DNA from: an uncultured Clostridia bacterium | GTDB taxonomy: Bacteria; Bacillota; Clostridia; Lachnospirales; Lachnospiraceae | Length of the DNA: 64,000 nt | Direction of reading: 5' to 3' | Assembly (NCBI GenBank): GCA_937896665.1 | Contig: CALBNS010000019.1 | Location: forward strand, 1 to 64,000 | Part shown: positions 1 through 9,237 of the stretch, in pieces | Layout of the letters: each line of letters opens with the position of its first letter | Numbering within the stretch: the first letter of the stretch is position 1 | The notes under the pieces: model-generated | Told to the model about the DNA's origin: nothing | Database searches by the model: none | The model's input: only the letters and a program-made list of their open reading frames with translations | Position numbers and translations under genes: made by a program

Positions 1-29
1 TTTTTTTCAACCTTCTTTCTTGGAATTCC

Positions 30-2015
30 CTATACTTGAATTATACAGGAAGCTCCTTTTTTATAAAAAGCAGACGCTTTATCATAGCAACTTCTTAACT
101 GATATTGATTATTTAATCCTATTACTCCATTGGTACGAGTGGTGATAAAATTATTTAACTTTACCATGTATTCTTCCGGAGTAATCTGACCTTCTGCCAC
201 ATAAGTCAAGCCCTTTTCCCAGCTTGCCGTCAACTCCGGATTTAGAAGTGACTTTATTGAGTGCTCTACTACGTCAAAAATCATCTCACCGAGCAGTGTC
301 GGCGTAATAATCTGTGTTTTTTTATTTAATGCTAAGTATTTGATATTGATTAGTTTTTTTAAAATTTCTGCTCTCGTTGCACTGGTTCCAATGCCGCTTC
401 CTTTAATCTGAGCACGCAGTTCCTCATCTTCGATTAACTGACCGGCATTTTCCATTGCAAGAATCATAGAACCTGAATTGTATCTTTTAGGAGGAGAAGT
501 TTCTCCCTCTTTAATCGCAAGCTCCTGAACCGGTAAGACAGCTCCTTTTTTGATTGCCTTAACTGCTTCGAAGAGCCCTGCATCAGCAGAACCCTCATTG
601 CCGGTTCCCACTACCTTCAGATAACCTTCTGTCACCAGCACCTTGAAATTAGCAAAAAACCGTTCGTCTTTCATCCTTGTGGTAATGCTGATCTTCTGAT
701 AAACGGCAGGCGGGTAGAAAATACTTAGAAATCGCTTTACAATCGTATCATACACCTGTTTTGCAGTCCCGGAAACGCTTTTCAATGCCGCAATTCCCTG
801 CCCAGTTGGAATAATCGCATAGTGATCTGTAATCTGCTTGTCGTTGACATATCTTGTCTTCTCAAGTCCTTTATGGCTACCAAACTGTAGGATATCTGCA
901 AGATACGGTGCTGCCATCTCATATTTTGCCAATCCATTTAGATTTTTATGTATCTCTTTTGCAACTGCTGTTGAAAGTACTCTGGCATCTGTTCTTGGAT
1001 AAGTCACCATTTTCTTTTCATACAGTTCCTGCACAATCCGTAGAGTCTCATCCGGGCTGATTTTAAATCGTTTCGAGCATTCATTCTGCAGTTCTGCAAG
1101 ATTATAAAGCAATGGCGGGTTCTTCTTTTCCTGTTTCTTTTCAATCGCTTCCACGATACAGGAAAGTGGTTTCTCATCACTCAGATACTCTATTAATTCT
1201 TCTGCCTTTGCCTTTTCTTTAAATCCATTTTCTTTGTAAAGATAAGGACTTTCAAAATACCTTGAACCTTTTACCGCTTTCCATTCTCCCTCAAAAGAAT
1301 GCTCGCCAGCCTGCACCACACTTAACACTCTGTAAAACGGTGTCTTTACAAATTCACGAATTTCCCGTTCTCTTCTTACCACCATGCCAAGCACGCAGGT
1401 CATCACACGACCTACTGACAATACGGTATACTTAGTATTCAGATAACTGGAAATACTATTCCCATACTTCAAAGTCAAAAGTCTCGAGAAATTAATCCCC
1501 ATCAGATAATCCTCTTTTGCACGCAGATATGCGGATGCAGATAAATTATCATATTCTTCCAAATCTTTTGCTTCTTTAATCCCTCGCAAAATCTCTTCTT
1601 CCGTCTGCGAATCAATCCACACCCGTTTTCTCTTTTTCCCTTTGACGCCAGCCATCTGCTCTACCAGACGATAAATATATTCTCCTTCACGTCCAGAGTC
1701 GGTACAGACATAAATGGTATCTACATCTGCACGATTCAAGACTTCACTGACAATCTGGAACTGCTTCTTAACATTTGCAATTACTTCATACTTGAATTCT
1801 TCCGGGATAAACGGAAGCGTCTCAAGGCTCCATCTTTTATATTTCTCATCATAGCATTCTGGATAGCTCATCGTAACAAGATGCCCCACGCACCATGTGA
1901 CGATTGCCTCTCCTGACTCCAGATATCCTTCTTTTCTTTTTGTGTTTAATTTTAATGCTTTTGCGAATTCTTGTGCCACACTTGGCTTTTCCGCAATATA
2001 TACTGATTTTGCCAT
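30..2015 (-). CDS. topB: DNA topoisomerase III (type IA)
   Basis: Type IA topoisomerase that cuts and passes single DNA strands; topoisomerase III members mainly decatenate and resolve recombination or replication intermediates. The 661-residue protein opens with a Toprim domain (IAEKPSVAQ near residue 8, acidic TDSGREGEY at about 105-113) and carries the catalytic tyrosine in YPRTDARVLS at about residue 339, with GIGTSATRAEIL further on. It ends soon after the core domain and has no obvious C-terminal zinc ribbons. It starts 11 bases after the ppk1 stop, so the two are probably co-transcribed. Family assignment is firm; topB rather than topA is inferred from length and the missing zinc fingers. 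Confidence 0.95.
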   Translation of the reverse strand: MAKSVYIAEKPSVAQEFAKALKLNTKRKEGYLESGEAIVTWCVGHLVTMSYPECYDEKYKRWSLETLPFIPEEFKYEVIANVKKQFQIVSEVLNRADVDTIYVCTDSGREGEYIYRLVEQMAGVKGKKRKRVWIDSQTEEEILRGIKEAKDLEEYDNLSASAYLRAKEDYLMGINFSRLLTLKYGNSISSYLNTKYTVLSVGRVMTCVLGMVVRREREIREFVKTPFYRVLSVVQAGEHSFEGEWKAVKGSRYFESPYLYKENGFKEKAKAEELIEYLSDEKPLSCIVEAIEKKQEKKNPPLLYNLAELQNECSKRFKISPDETLRIVQELYEKKMVTYPRTDARVLSTAVAKEIHKNLNGLAKYEMAAPYLADILQFGSHKGLEKTRYVNDKQITDHYAIIPTGQGIAALKSVSGTAKQVYDTIVKRFLSIFYPPAVYQKISITTRMKDERFFANFKVLVTEGYLKVVGTGNEGSADAGLFEAVKAIKKGAVLPVQELAIKEGETSPPKRYNSGSMILAMENAGQLIEDEELRAQIKGSGIGTSATRAEILKKLINIKYLALNKKTQIITPTLLGEMIFDVVEHSIKSLLNPELTASWEKGLTYVAEGQITPEEYMVKLNNFITTRTNGVIGLNNQYQLRSCYDKASAFYKKGASCIIQV

Positions 2016-2026
2016 ATATATTCCTT

Positions 2027-4144
2027 TTAATTGTTATTCTTTTTTTTCTTGAAAAAACCTATGATTTTTTTTACGAACATCTCGTGTTCCGGCTTTTCTT
2101 CCTTTTGTACCTCCAAAGCCTCTTTCATAAAAACTTCCTGCGCTGCAATTCGTTCATTAGAAAAATCTTTCATCCCATAAGTCCCGTCTGCCTGTAAAGT
2201 TCTCGCTTTCATATTATCAGAAAACAGCACATCCATGATATGATTGAATTGTGCTTTGACATTTTTGTCAAAGATCGGACATGCCACTTCCACACGTTTT
2301 TCTGTATTACGCGTCATCATATCGGCAGAACCGATGTATATCTTTTGATTTTCCCCTGTTCCAAAGCTAAAAATGCGTGCATGTTCCAGATATCTTCCCA
2401 CAATACTTGTCACAGAAAGATTGTCCGTCTCGCCTGCAATTCCCGGAAGGATACAGCAGATTCCTCGTACATTCAAATCAACTCTCACACCTGCTCTTGA
2501 AGCTTCTGCAACTTTTTGAATAAAATCCACATCTGTCACAGAATTCATCTTCATAACCACGCGGCCCTGTGAACCTTTTTTAATTTCTTCGTCAATAAGC
2601 TCCAGAACTTTCTTTTTAAGACTCTTCGGAGACACAAGCAGATGCTCATATTCCCCCTGCAAATTTCCAATTGACATGTTTTTGAAAAAGTTTGCTGCAT
2701 CTTCACCAATCACCCGGTTTCCTGTCATTAATGATACGTCCGTGTACATTGCTGCAGTCTTTTCATTATAGTTTCCGGTTCCAATCTGTGTAATGTATTG
2801 AATCTCATTACGATTACGATATGTAATCAGACAAATCTTTGAATGCACTTTGTAGCCTTCAAATCCATAAATGACACGGCAACCCGCCTCTTCCAAGCGC
2901 TCTGACCAGTCAATATTGTTCTGCTCATCAAATCTTGCCCGAAGTTCAATCAATACCGTGACTTCTTTTCCATTCTCCGCTGCAGCACACAGATATTCTA
3001 CCAGCCTTGTCTTCTTTGCCAAACGGTAAATCGTAATTTTAATCGTCATAACAGAAGGATCAACAGAAGCCTCTTTGATTAACTGCAGGAATGGCTCCAT
3101 ACTTTCATAAGGATAATGAAGCAAAATATCCTTCTTTTTTACCTGCTTCATAATACTTCCTTCTGAAACCATCTTTGCCGGCTGTGGCACAAATGGTTCA
3201 TCTGTCAGCGAATGTTTCATAGAATTCGGTAATTTGTCAATAATTGAGAAAATATAAGAAAGCTTCATCGGAATCTTCGTTCTAAATATCTGCTTTGGTA
3301 CAATCATAAGTTTCTTGCATAAATATTGTTCTGTCTCTTTCGACAACGGATTCGCAATCTCTAAACGAACTGCCGCCATTGTACGTCTCTTGTGAAGTGT
3401 CTTTTTCATGCGGTTACGAAAATCTTCATTCACATCAAACGCTTCATCATCCGGTGAAATATCTGCGTTTCTTGTCACACATATGTAATTTTTTTCTGAA
3501 ATCTCATATTTTTCGAATACAAGTTCCAGATATTCCATAATAACCTTCTCTATACGAATATAACGTATATCATGTCCCGGCAAATACATAATATCGGAAA
3601 TAAATTGTGGAACCGGTACAATTCCCATCATCGTCTTATCTCCGGACTTAAGATTTGCAGTAACGTAAATCTCTTTATTCTGCAAATGCGGAAATGGATG
3701 ATTCGCATCTACAATCTGTGGGGATAATACAGGTAAAATCTGTTCTTTGAAATATCTTTTTACATATTTCTTTTCCGTCTGCTCTAATTCCTTAAAAGAT
3801 AATCCACAGACCCCATACGGTGAAAGCTGCTTTTTAATTGTTCCATAAATTCTTTCCCTGTCTTTATACAATGGTGCAACTGCCGCATAAATTGCGTCTA
3901 ACTGTTCCTCTGCCGTCATACCAGAACGAGAGTCTTTTGTCTTATCACCTATCATCTTCATGTCATAAAGGCTTCCAACGCGAATCATAAAAAATTCGTC
4001 CAGATTACTTGTAAAAATTGCGACAAACTTCATGCGTTCCAAAAGAGGAACACTTTCGTCCTGGGCTTCTTCCAACACCCTCTGATTAAATCTAAGCCAT
4101 GATAATTCTCTGTTCTGTGTATATTTTAATAGTTCCTTACCCAT
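2027..4144 (-). CDS. ppk1: polyphosphate kinase 1
   Basis: Makes inorganic polyphosphate from ATP, reversibly, through a phosphohistidine intermediate. The 705-residue length is normal. The N-terminal domain starts NRELSWLRFNQRVLEEA (residues 11-27), and the catalytic histidine lies in GYKVHSKICLI (His about 434) in the first phospholipase-D-like domain, with IYRLAKKTRLVEYL before it and IGSADMMTRN in the second domain. The start is set by a GAGGAGG site just upstream. It is the first gene of a likely ppk1-topB unit. PPK1 is a cytoplasmic, usually membrane-associated enzyme linked to stress and stationary phase in other bacteria. Confidence 0.96.
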   Translation of the reverse strand: MGKELLKYTQNRELSWLRFNQRVLEEAQDESVPLLERMKFVAIFTSNLDEFFMIRVGSLYDMKMIGDKTKDSRSGMTAEEQLDAIYAAVAPLYKDRERIYGTIKKQLSPYGVCGLSFKELEQTEKKYVKRYFKEQILPVLSPQIVDANHPFPHLQNKEIYVTANLKSGDKTMMGIVPVPQFISDIMYLPGHDIRYIRIEKVIMEYLELVFEKYEISEKNYICVTRNADISPDDEAFDVNEDFRNRMKKTLHKRRTMAAVRLEIANPLSKETEQYLCKKLMIVPKQIFRTKIPMKLSYIFSIIDKLPNSMKHSLTDEPFVPQPAKMVSEGSIMKQVKKKDILLHYPYESMEPFLQLIKEASVDPSVMTIKITIYRLAKKTRLVEYLCAAAENGKEVTVLIELRARFDEQNNIDWSERLEEAGCRVIYGFEGYKVHSKICLITYRNRNEIQYITQIGTGNYNEKTAAMYTDVSLMTGNRVIGEDAANFFKNMSIGNLQGEYEHLLVSPKSLKKKVLELIDEEIKKGSQGRVVMKMNSVTDVDFIQKVAEASRAGVRVDLNVRGICCILPGIAGETDNLSVTSIVGRYLEHARIFSFGTGENQKIYIGSADMMTRNTEKRVEVACPIFDKNVKAQFNHIMDVLFSDNMKARTLQADGTYGMKDFSNERIAAQEVFMKEALEVQKEEKPEHEMFVKKIIGFFKKKKNNN

Positions 4145-4221
4145 ATGACGCCTCCTCGTCTATCGCCGTTTTATACTCCTATAAGCATATCAAATTCTGC
4201 TGTTTTTTTCTAGTACCCCAT

Positions 4222-4253
4222 AAAAAATGGCGAGGAAAAATTTCTCCCCACCA
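4222..4253 (-). terminator. Rho-independent terminator after asd
   Basis: On the minus strand a G-rich arm and a matching C-rich arm (4228-4253) form a stem with several G-U pairs, followed directly by six T (complement of 4222-4227). It sits just after the asd stop and before ppk1. Confidence 0.7.
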
Positions 4254-4264
4254 TTGTATTTGCT

Positions 4265-5350
4265 CTATTTCTTCTGGATATATCCTTTTGCCGTTAATGT
4301 TTCTGCACATAGAATTGCGCCACCTGCCGCACCACGTACTGTGTTGTGTGACAAACCTACGAATTTGAAGTCATATACACTGTCTTCTCTGATACGTCCG
4401 ACAGACACTCCCATACCATTTTCATAATCTACATCCAGACTCACCTGTGGACGATTTTCCTCTTCTAAATATTGGATGAACTGTTTTGGTGCACTTGGAA
4501 GCTCTAATTCCTGTGGAAGTCCTTTAAAGTTCACGATTTTTTCAATCAGCTGCTCTTTCGTTGGTTTTTTCGCGAATTTTACAAAAACTGCCGCTGTGTG
4601 TCCATTCAATACCGGTACACGGATACACTGTGTTGTTATCACAGGTCCTTCTGCTTTTACAATTTCCCCGTCTACAACTTTTCCCCAGATACGAAGTGGT
4701 TCCTGTTCACTCTTTTCTTCTTCACCACCGATGTATGGGATGATGTTGCCAACCATCTCCGGCCAGTCTTTAAAGTTCTTTCCTGCACCTGAGATTGCCT
4801 GATATGTAGTAGCTACCACTTCTATTGGCTCAAATTCCTTCCATGCTGTAAGCACCGGTGCATAACTTTGAATCGAACAGTTTGGTTTTACTGCGACAAA
4901 ACCTCTTGTTGTTCCAAGACGTTTCTTCTGTGCCTCAATTACTTCAAAATGTTCTGGATTGATTTCCGGCACTACCATCGGAACATCTTTTGTCCAACGA
5001 TGTGCACTATTATTAGAGACAACCGGTGTTTCTGTCTTAGCATATGCATCTTCGATCGCCCTGATTTCTTCTTTCGTCATATCAACTGCACTGAATACAA
5101 AGTCAACACCGGCTGCTACTTTTTCTACTTCATTAACATTAGCAACCACGAGATTCTTTACAGCTTCCGGCATTGGAGTTGTCATTTTCCAACGATCACC
5201 TACAGCTTCTTCATATGTCTTTCCTGCAGATCTTGAACTAGCTGCCACTGTTACTACTTCATACCAAGGATGATTTTCCAAAAGTGCGATGAAACGCTGT
5301 CCAACCATACCTGTTGCTCCAAGAATACCAACTCTTAATTTCTGTTCCAT
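4265..5350 (-). CDS. asd: aspartate-semialdehyde dehydrogenase
   Basis: Reduces aspartyl phosphate to aspartate semialdehyde with NADPH, the branch point to lysine/diaminopimelate, threonine and methionine. The 361-residue protein has an N-terminal dinucleotide-binding loop GATGMVGQRF (residues 11-20) and the active-site cysteine in KPNCSIQ (Cys about 158). Its length and motifs fit the archaeal/fungal-like branch of the family rather than the E. coli type. The start has a good AGGAG site. A terminator follows, and argH upstream is 95 bases away, so it may be a single-gene unit. Confidence 0.95.
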   Translation of the reverse strand: MEQKLRVGILGATGMVGQRFIALLENHPWYEVVTVAASSRSAGKTYEEAVGDRWKMTTPMPEAVKNLVVANVNEVEKVAAGVDFVFSAVDMTKEEIRAIEDAYAKTETPVVSNNSAHRWTKDVPMVVPEINPEHFEVIEAQKKRLGTTRGFVAVKPNCSIQSYAPVLTAWKEFEPIEVVATTYQAISGAGKNFKDWPEMVGNIIPYIGGEEEKSEQEPLRIWGKVVDGEIVKAEGPVITTQCIRVPVLNGHTAAVFVKFAKKPTKEQLIEKIVNFKGLPQELELPSAPKQFIQYLEEENRPQVSLDVDYENGMGVSVGRIREDSVYDFKFVGLSHNTVRGAAGGAILCAETLTAKGYIQKK

Positions 5351-5445
5351 AATCTATCTCCTCACCTTCACAAATACCCTTTTCACAGACATTTCCCTTT
5401 ATTCGTAACATGCTATACGATTTTTTGCGACAATGCAAGTATTTT

Positions 5446-6825
5446 TTAGAATTCTGCTAAATATTTTTCATAAATTGCAATTACACGCTCCATCGCTTCT
5501 TTGCTCGGAGCACCGATAGTCATACGTTTATTCACGCAGGTTTCCATACTGATTGCTTCATAAATATCTTCCTCAAACACCGGTGAAATTGCTTTATATT
5601 CTTCTAAGGTCATATCGTCCAGCGCAATTCCTTTTTCAAGGCAATATAACACTAACTGTCCTACAATACCATGTGCATCTCGGAATGCCACACCATGATT
5701 TACAAGATAGTCTGCTGCATCTGTAGCATTCGTAAATCCGTTTTTCGCACTGTTTTCCATGATATTTCTATTGAACTTCATAGTACGGAGCATCCCTGTA
5801 AACAATGCAAGGCAGCCTTTCACTGTATCAATGGCATCAAATGCAAATTCCTTATCTTCCTGCATGTCCTTATTGTAAGCAAGCGGAATTCCTTTCATTG
5901 TTGTAAGAATGGAAATCAATGCACCATAAACGCGTCCGGTCTTGCCACGTACAAGTTCTGCAATATCCGGGTTCTTTTTCTGCGGCATAATACTGCTTCC
6001 GGTACTGTACGCATCATCAATATCTACAAATTGATATTCATTGGAATTCCAGATAATTACTTCCTCCGAAAAACGGCTTAAATGCATCATAATCGTCGAT
6101 AATGCCGACATTAATTCTATGATATAATCTCTGTCAGCAACCGAATCCATACTATTTAATGTCGGCCCATCAAAGCCTAAAATCTTGGCGGTATACTCTC
6201 TGTCCAACGGATAAGTCGTTCCCGCAAGTGCCCCCGAACCCAATGGACAATAATTCATTCGTCTGTAGATGTCATATAATCTGGAACGGTCACGTTTAAA
6301 CATCTCAAAGTATGCACCCATATGATGTGCCAATGTAATCGGCTGTGCCTTCTGTAAATGTGTAAATCCAGGCATAAAGACTTCTGTACTGTCTTTCATA
6401 ATAGACAGCAGCACTTCCAAGATTTCTTTTAATAACTCGTCGAGCGCTTCTATCTCATCCCTTGTATACAATTTCATATCCAGAGCCACTTGATCGTTAC
6501 GGCTTCTTCCTGTATGTAGCTTTTTACCTGCTTCCCCGATTCTCTCAATCAAAGTAGCCTCCACAAAACTGTGAATATCCTCATACTTATCAGAAATCTC
6601 AAGTAATCCACTCTGCACATCGCTGAGAATGCCATCCAATCCGTTTAGAATCTGGTCGCACTCCTCTTCCGTTAAAATTCCTTGTTTCTCCAGCATCTGT
6701 ACATGTGCCATGCTGCCACAGATATCCTGTGCATAAAATTTTTGATCAAATGAAATTGATGCGTTAAAATTATAAACTAACTGATCTGTTTCCTTTGTAA
6801 AACGTCCACCCCATAATTGTGCCAT
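5446..6825 (-). CDS. argH: argininosuccinate lyase
   Basis: Splits argininosuccinate into arginine and fumarate, the last step of arginine synthesis. The 459-residue protein has the fumarase/aspartase superfamily signature GSSIMPQKKNPD near residues 276-287, plus the substrate motifs TGRSRNDQ (about 105) and THLQKAQP (about 155). It is a cytoplasmic homotetramer in the family. No argG lies in the window. The preceding minus-strand gene queH is 34 bases away and may be co-transcribed, although the functions are unrelated. Confidence 0.96.
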   Translation of the reverse strand: MAQLWGGRFTKETDQLVYNFNASISFDQKFYAQDICGSMAHVQMLEKQGILTEEECDQILNGLDGILSDVQSGLLEISDKYEDIHSFVEATLIERIGEAGKKLHTGRSRNDQVALDMKLYTRDEIEALDELLKEILEVLLSIMKDSTEVFMPGFTHLQKAQPITLAHHMGAYFEMFKRDRSRLYDIYRRMNYCPLGSGALAGTTYPLDREYTAKILGFDGPTLNSMDSVADRDYIIELMSALSTIMMHLSRFSEEVIIWNSNEYQFVDIDDAYSTGSSIMPQKKNPDIAELVRGKTGRVYGALISILTTMKGIPLAYNKDMQEDKEFAFDAIDTVKGCLALFTGMLRTMKFNRNIMENSAKNGFTNATDAADYLVNHGVAFRDAHGIVGQLVLYCLEKGIALDDMTLEEYKAISPVFEEDIYEAISMETCVNKRMTIGAPSKEAMERVIAIYEKYLAEF

Positions 6826-6859
6826 GTCTGTTTCCTCTCTTCTTTCTTACATAAATAAA

Positions 6860-7486
6860 CTATAATGTGCTTCGCTCACTCTGTCTTGCTATATATGAAT
6901 ACTCGCAACCACAGTAATCTTGTCTATAGAGTCCATATTCTTTTGATAATTCAATGGACCTCTTATATCCATTTTTCTTTTTAAAATCGGACTGCAGATA
7001 TTCTACACCATATTCCTCACCAAGCTTCCTGCCAGTCTCATTCAGCTTGTCCGCATTCTTTAACGGGCTAATACTCAGTGTCGTTGTGAAATAATCAAAT
7101 TCACCTTCCTTTGCAATCTTAGCAGTCTCCTCCAAGCGAAGATGATAACACTTAAAACAGCGTTCTCCACCCTCCTTTGCCCGTTCCAGTCCTCTTGCAA
7201 GTTCATAAAAACGCTCACGTTCATAACTGCCTGCAATAAAGGAAACTGGATGCTTTACCTTCATCTTCTCTATCAGCATCTGCTGTTCCAGGATCCGCTT
7301 CGTATACTCACTCTCTGGAAAAATATTCGGATTATAGTAGAACACTGTAATCTCAAAATAATCTGCCAGATATTCTAATACATAACTGCTGCACGGTGCA
7401 CAACAGCTATGAATCAAAAGTTTTGGTACCCGGTCTTCTTTCTGAAGTTTAGCAATCAGTTTTTCCATTTCTTTTTGATAATTCAT
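6860..7486 (-). CDS. queH: epoxyqueuosine reductase QueH
   Basis: Catalyses the last step of queuosine tRNA modification, epoxyqueuosine to queuosine, as a cobalamin-independent enzyme of the former DUF208 family. The 208-residue protein shows the paired cysteines expected for iron-sulfur and metal binding: HSCCAPCSSY near residue 27, ERCFKCYHLRLEE near 108, and YCGCEYS near the C-terminus. A GGAG site precedes the ATG. It is divergent from the ABC transporter genes. Other queuosine genes are not in the window. Confidence 0.92.
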   Translation of the reverse strand: MNYQKEMEKLIAKLQKEDRVPKLLIHSCCAPCSSYVLEYLADYFEITVFYYNPNIFPESEYTKRILEQQMLIEKMKVKHPVSFIAGSYERERFYELARGLERAKEGGERCFKCYHLRLEETAKIAKEGEFDYFTTTLSISPLKNADKLNETGRKLGEEYGVEYLQSDFKKKNGYKRSIELSKEYGLYRQDYCGCEYSYIARQSERSTL

Positions 7487-7577
7487 TGTGATTCTCCAGT
7501 TCCATAATCATATGCGTCAAATTATACTCTTTTCTTGCATTTCTAGCAAGCACCCTTTTTTCATTTCCACATAAAAT

Positions 7578-7611
7578 ATATCAGACGAGAGTATAATCTC
7601 TCGTCTGATAT
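7578..7611 (+). promoter_or_regulatory. perfect inverted repeat with TATAAT in its loop, upstream of ABC transporter
   Basis: Two perfect 14-base arms (7578-7591 and 7598-7611) surround the 6-base centre TATAAT (7592-7597). The centre matches the sigma-A -10 box exactly, while the -35 region about 17 bases upstream is poor (around 7569). The GGAGG site of the ATPase gene follows at 7618-7622. It could be an operator over the promoter or an RNA hairpin in the 5' leader; the sequence alone does not decide. Confidence 0.6.
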
Positions 7612-7627
7612 TGAAACGGAGGTATCT

Positions 7628-8395
7628 ATGAAACCAGTATTGGAAATCAAAAATGTCGACCATTCTTATCACACTATGGAGGGCGAAACCTCCGCTTTAA
7701 AAAACCTGTCTTTTTCTTTGTATCCGGGAGAATTCATCAGCATCGTTGGCCCTTCAGGCTGTGGAAAATCCACACTGCTCTCCATTATTGCAGGGCTTAT
7801 GAAACCGGAGGCAGGCGAAATTCTTCTCAATGGAAAACCATTAAAAGAAAATGCTGCCAATATCGGATATATGCTGCAAAGAGATCACTTATTGGAATGG
7901 AGATCTGTCTATCACAATGTACTTCTAGGCTTAGAAGTGCAACATACGCTTACTGCAAAGAGCAAAGAGAAAGCAAAAGAATTGCTTATACAATACGGTC
8001 TTGCAGATTTTTCCAGTGCGAAACCTTCCGGACTTTCCGGCGGCATGCGTCAACGTGTAGCTCTGATACGCACACTGGTATTAGAACCGGATTTGCTTTT
8101 GCTTGACGAGCCTTTTTCTGCACTTGACTATCAGACACGTCTCTCAGTCGGCGACGATATCGGGCAGATCATCCGGAAAGAACATCGCACTGCAATTCTT
8201 GTCACACATGATCTTTCTGAGGCTATCAGCCTCGGTGACAAAGTCCTGGTCATGACAGCACGCCCGGCTACAATTCAGAAAGTGATTCCGTTGTCCTTTG
8301 ATTTAGAATCAGATACGCCGCTTCAACGGCGTAATGCGCCTGAATTCAAAATCTATTTCAATCAGATTTGGAAGGAGCTGAATGATAATGTATGA
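7628..8395 (+). CDS. ABC transporter ATP-binding protein (nitrate/sulfonate/taurine type)
   Basis: Cytoplasmic ATPase that powers an importer of the SsuB/TauB/ThiZ class. The 255-residue protein has Walker A GPSGCGKST (about residues 42-50), signature LSGGMRQRVAL (about 137), Walker B LLLLDEPFSALD (about 160) and the switch histidine in VTHDLSEAI. Its start follows GGAGG with normal spacing. It overlaps the permease gene by 14 bases, so the two are translated together. The substrate cannot be told: related systems carry thiamine precursors, riboflavin, sulfonates or nitrate, and no binding-protein gene or recognisable riboswitch is nearby. Confidence 0.92.
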   Translation: MKPVLEIKNVDHSYHTMEGETSALKNLSFSLYPGEFISIVGPSGCGKSTLLSIIAGLMKPEAGEILLNGKPLKENAANIGYMLQRDHLLEWRSVYHNVLLGLEVQHTLTAKSKEKAKELLIQYGLADFSSAKPSGLSGGMRQRVALIRTLVLEPDLLLLDEPFSALDYQTRLSVGDDIGQIIRKEHRTAILVTHDLSEAISLGDKVLVMTARPATIQKVIPLSFDLESDTPLQRRNAPEFKIYFNQIWKELNDNV

Positions 8396-9185
8396 ACTGT
8401 CATCTTCTCAGATGAAATTTATAAAAATGCAGAAACGCCATAAACAGCTTGTGAGGAGCTTTCGTATTTTAATATTGATTGTTTTTCTTCTTATATGGGA
8501 ACTTGCTTCCCGAACAGGCATCATTGATTCTTTTATCTTTAGCAGTCCCAGTCATGTAGCGCTCTGCTTCTGGTCTATGGTGTTAGATAAGAGTATTTTT
8601 CTTCATATCTCAATTACGTTATACGAAACATTGGTCAGCTTCATACTGGTAACGCTTGTCAGTCTTCTGATAGCCATTCTGCTTTGGTTCAGCAGAAAAT
8701 TATCCGAGACTTTAGAGCCTTTTTTGGTTGTCTTAAACAGCCTTCCTAAATCAGCTCTCGCACCACTTTTAATCGTTTGGCTTGGTGCAACACCAACAAC
8801 CATTATTGTTGCCGGAATGTCAGTTGCATTGTTTGGAAGCATTTTAAACCTCTACACTTGTTTCATGAGTGTCGACCCCGAAAAAATCAAATTAATTTAT
8901 ACGCTCAGAGGAAACCGTCTACAGGCCCTTACCAAGGTCGTGATTCCAAGTTCTATTCCTGCTATCATCAGCAATATGAAAGTCAATATTGGACTTTGTC
9001 TGGTAGGTGTCATCATCGGTGAATTTTTAGCTGCACGTAACGGATTGGGTTATCTGATCATTTATTCTAGTCAGGTATTCAAGCTGGATTGGCTGCTCAT
9101 GGCAATCGTCATTCTCTGCTTCATGGCAACCGGATTATATACACTAATCAATGCCTTTGAAAAATGGTATTTAAAATCAAAATAG
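8382..9185 (+). CDS. ABC transporter permease (BPD_transp_1 family)
   Basis: Membrane subunit of the importer whose ATPase gene precedes it. The 267-residue protein has about six hydrophobic segments, the first near residues 26-45 (ILILIVFLLIWELASRTGII), and the EAA-type coupling region around residues 165-200 (TLRGNRLQALTKVVIPSSIP), which contacts the ATPase. It matches the SsuC/TauC/ThiX class. Its start lies inside the ATPase gene; a second in-frame ATG at 8388 is also possible. A binding protein, normally the third partner, is absent here and may be encoded elsewhere. Confidence 0.9.
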   Translation: MIMYELSSSQMKFIKMQKRHKQLVRSFRILILIVFLLIWELASRTGIIDSFIFSSPSHVALCFWSMVLDKSIFLHISITLYETLVSFILVTLVSLLIAILLWFSRKLSETLEPFLVVLNSLPKSALAPLLIVWLGATPTTIIVAGMSVALFGSILNLYTCFMSVDPEKIKLIYTLRGNRLQALTKVVIPSSIPAIISNMKVNIGLCLVGVIIGEFLAARNGLGYLIIYSSQVFKLDWLLMAIVILCFMATGLYTLINAFEKWYLKSK

Positions 9186-9195
9186 ACGCAAAGAA

Positions 9196-9216
9196 TGGAC
9201 ACGAAATCAGTGTCCA
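9196..9216. terminator. convergent hairpin between permease and HAD gene
   Basis: A 7-base stem TGGACAC/GTGTCCA with a 7-base loop lies between two genes that run toward each other. There is no strong T-run on either side, so terminator function is only likely. Confidence 0.4.
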
Positions 9217-9237
9217 CTCTTACATACATGTCATTTC

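Noticed and set aside
7487..7577. TPP or other riboswitch before the ABC transporter
   Set aside because: No conserved CTGAGA/ACCTG pair or other known aptamer motif; too short for most classes.
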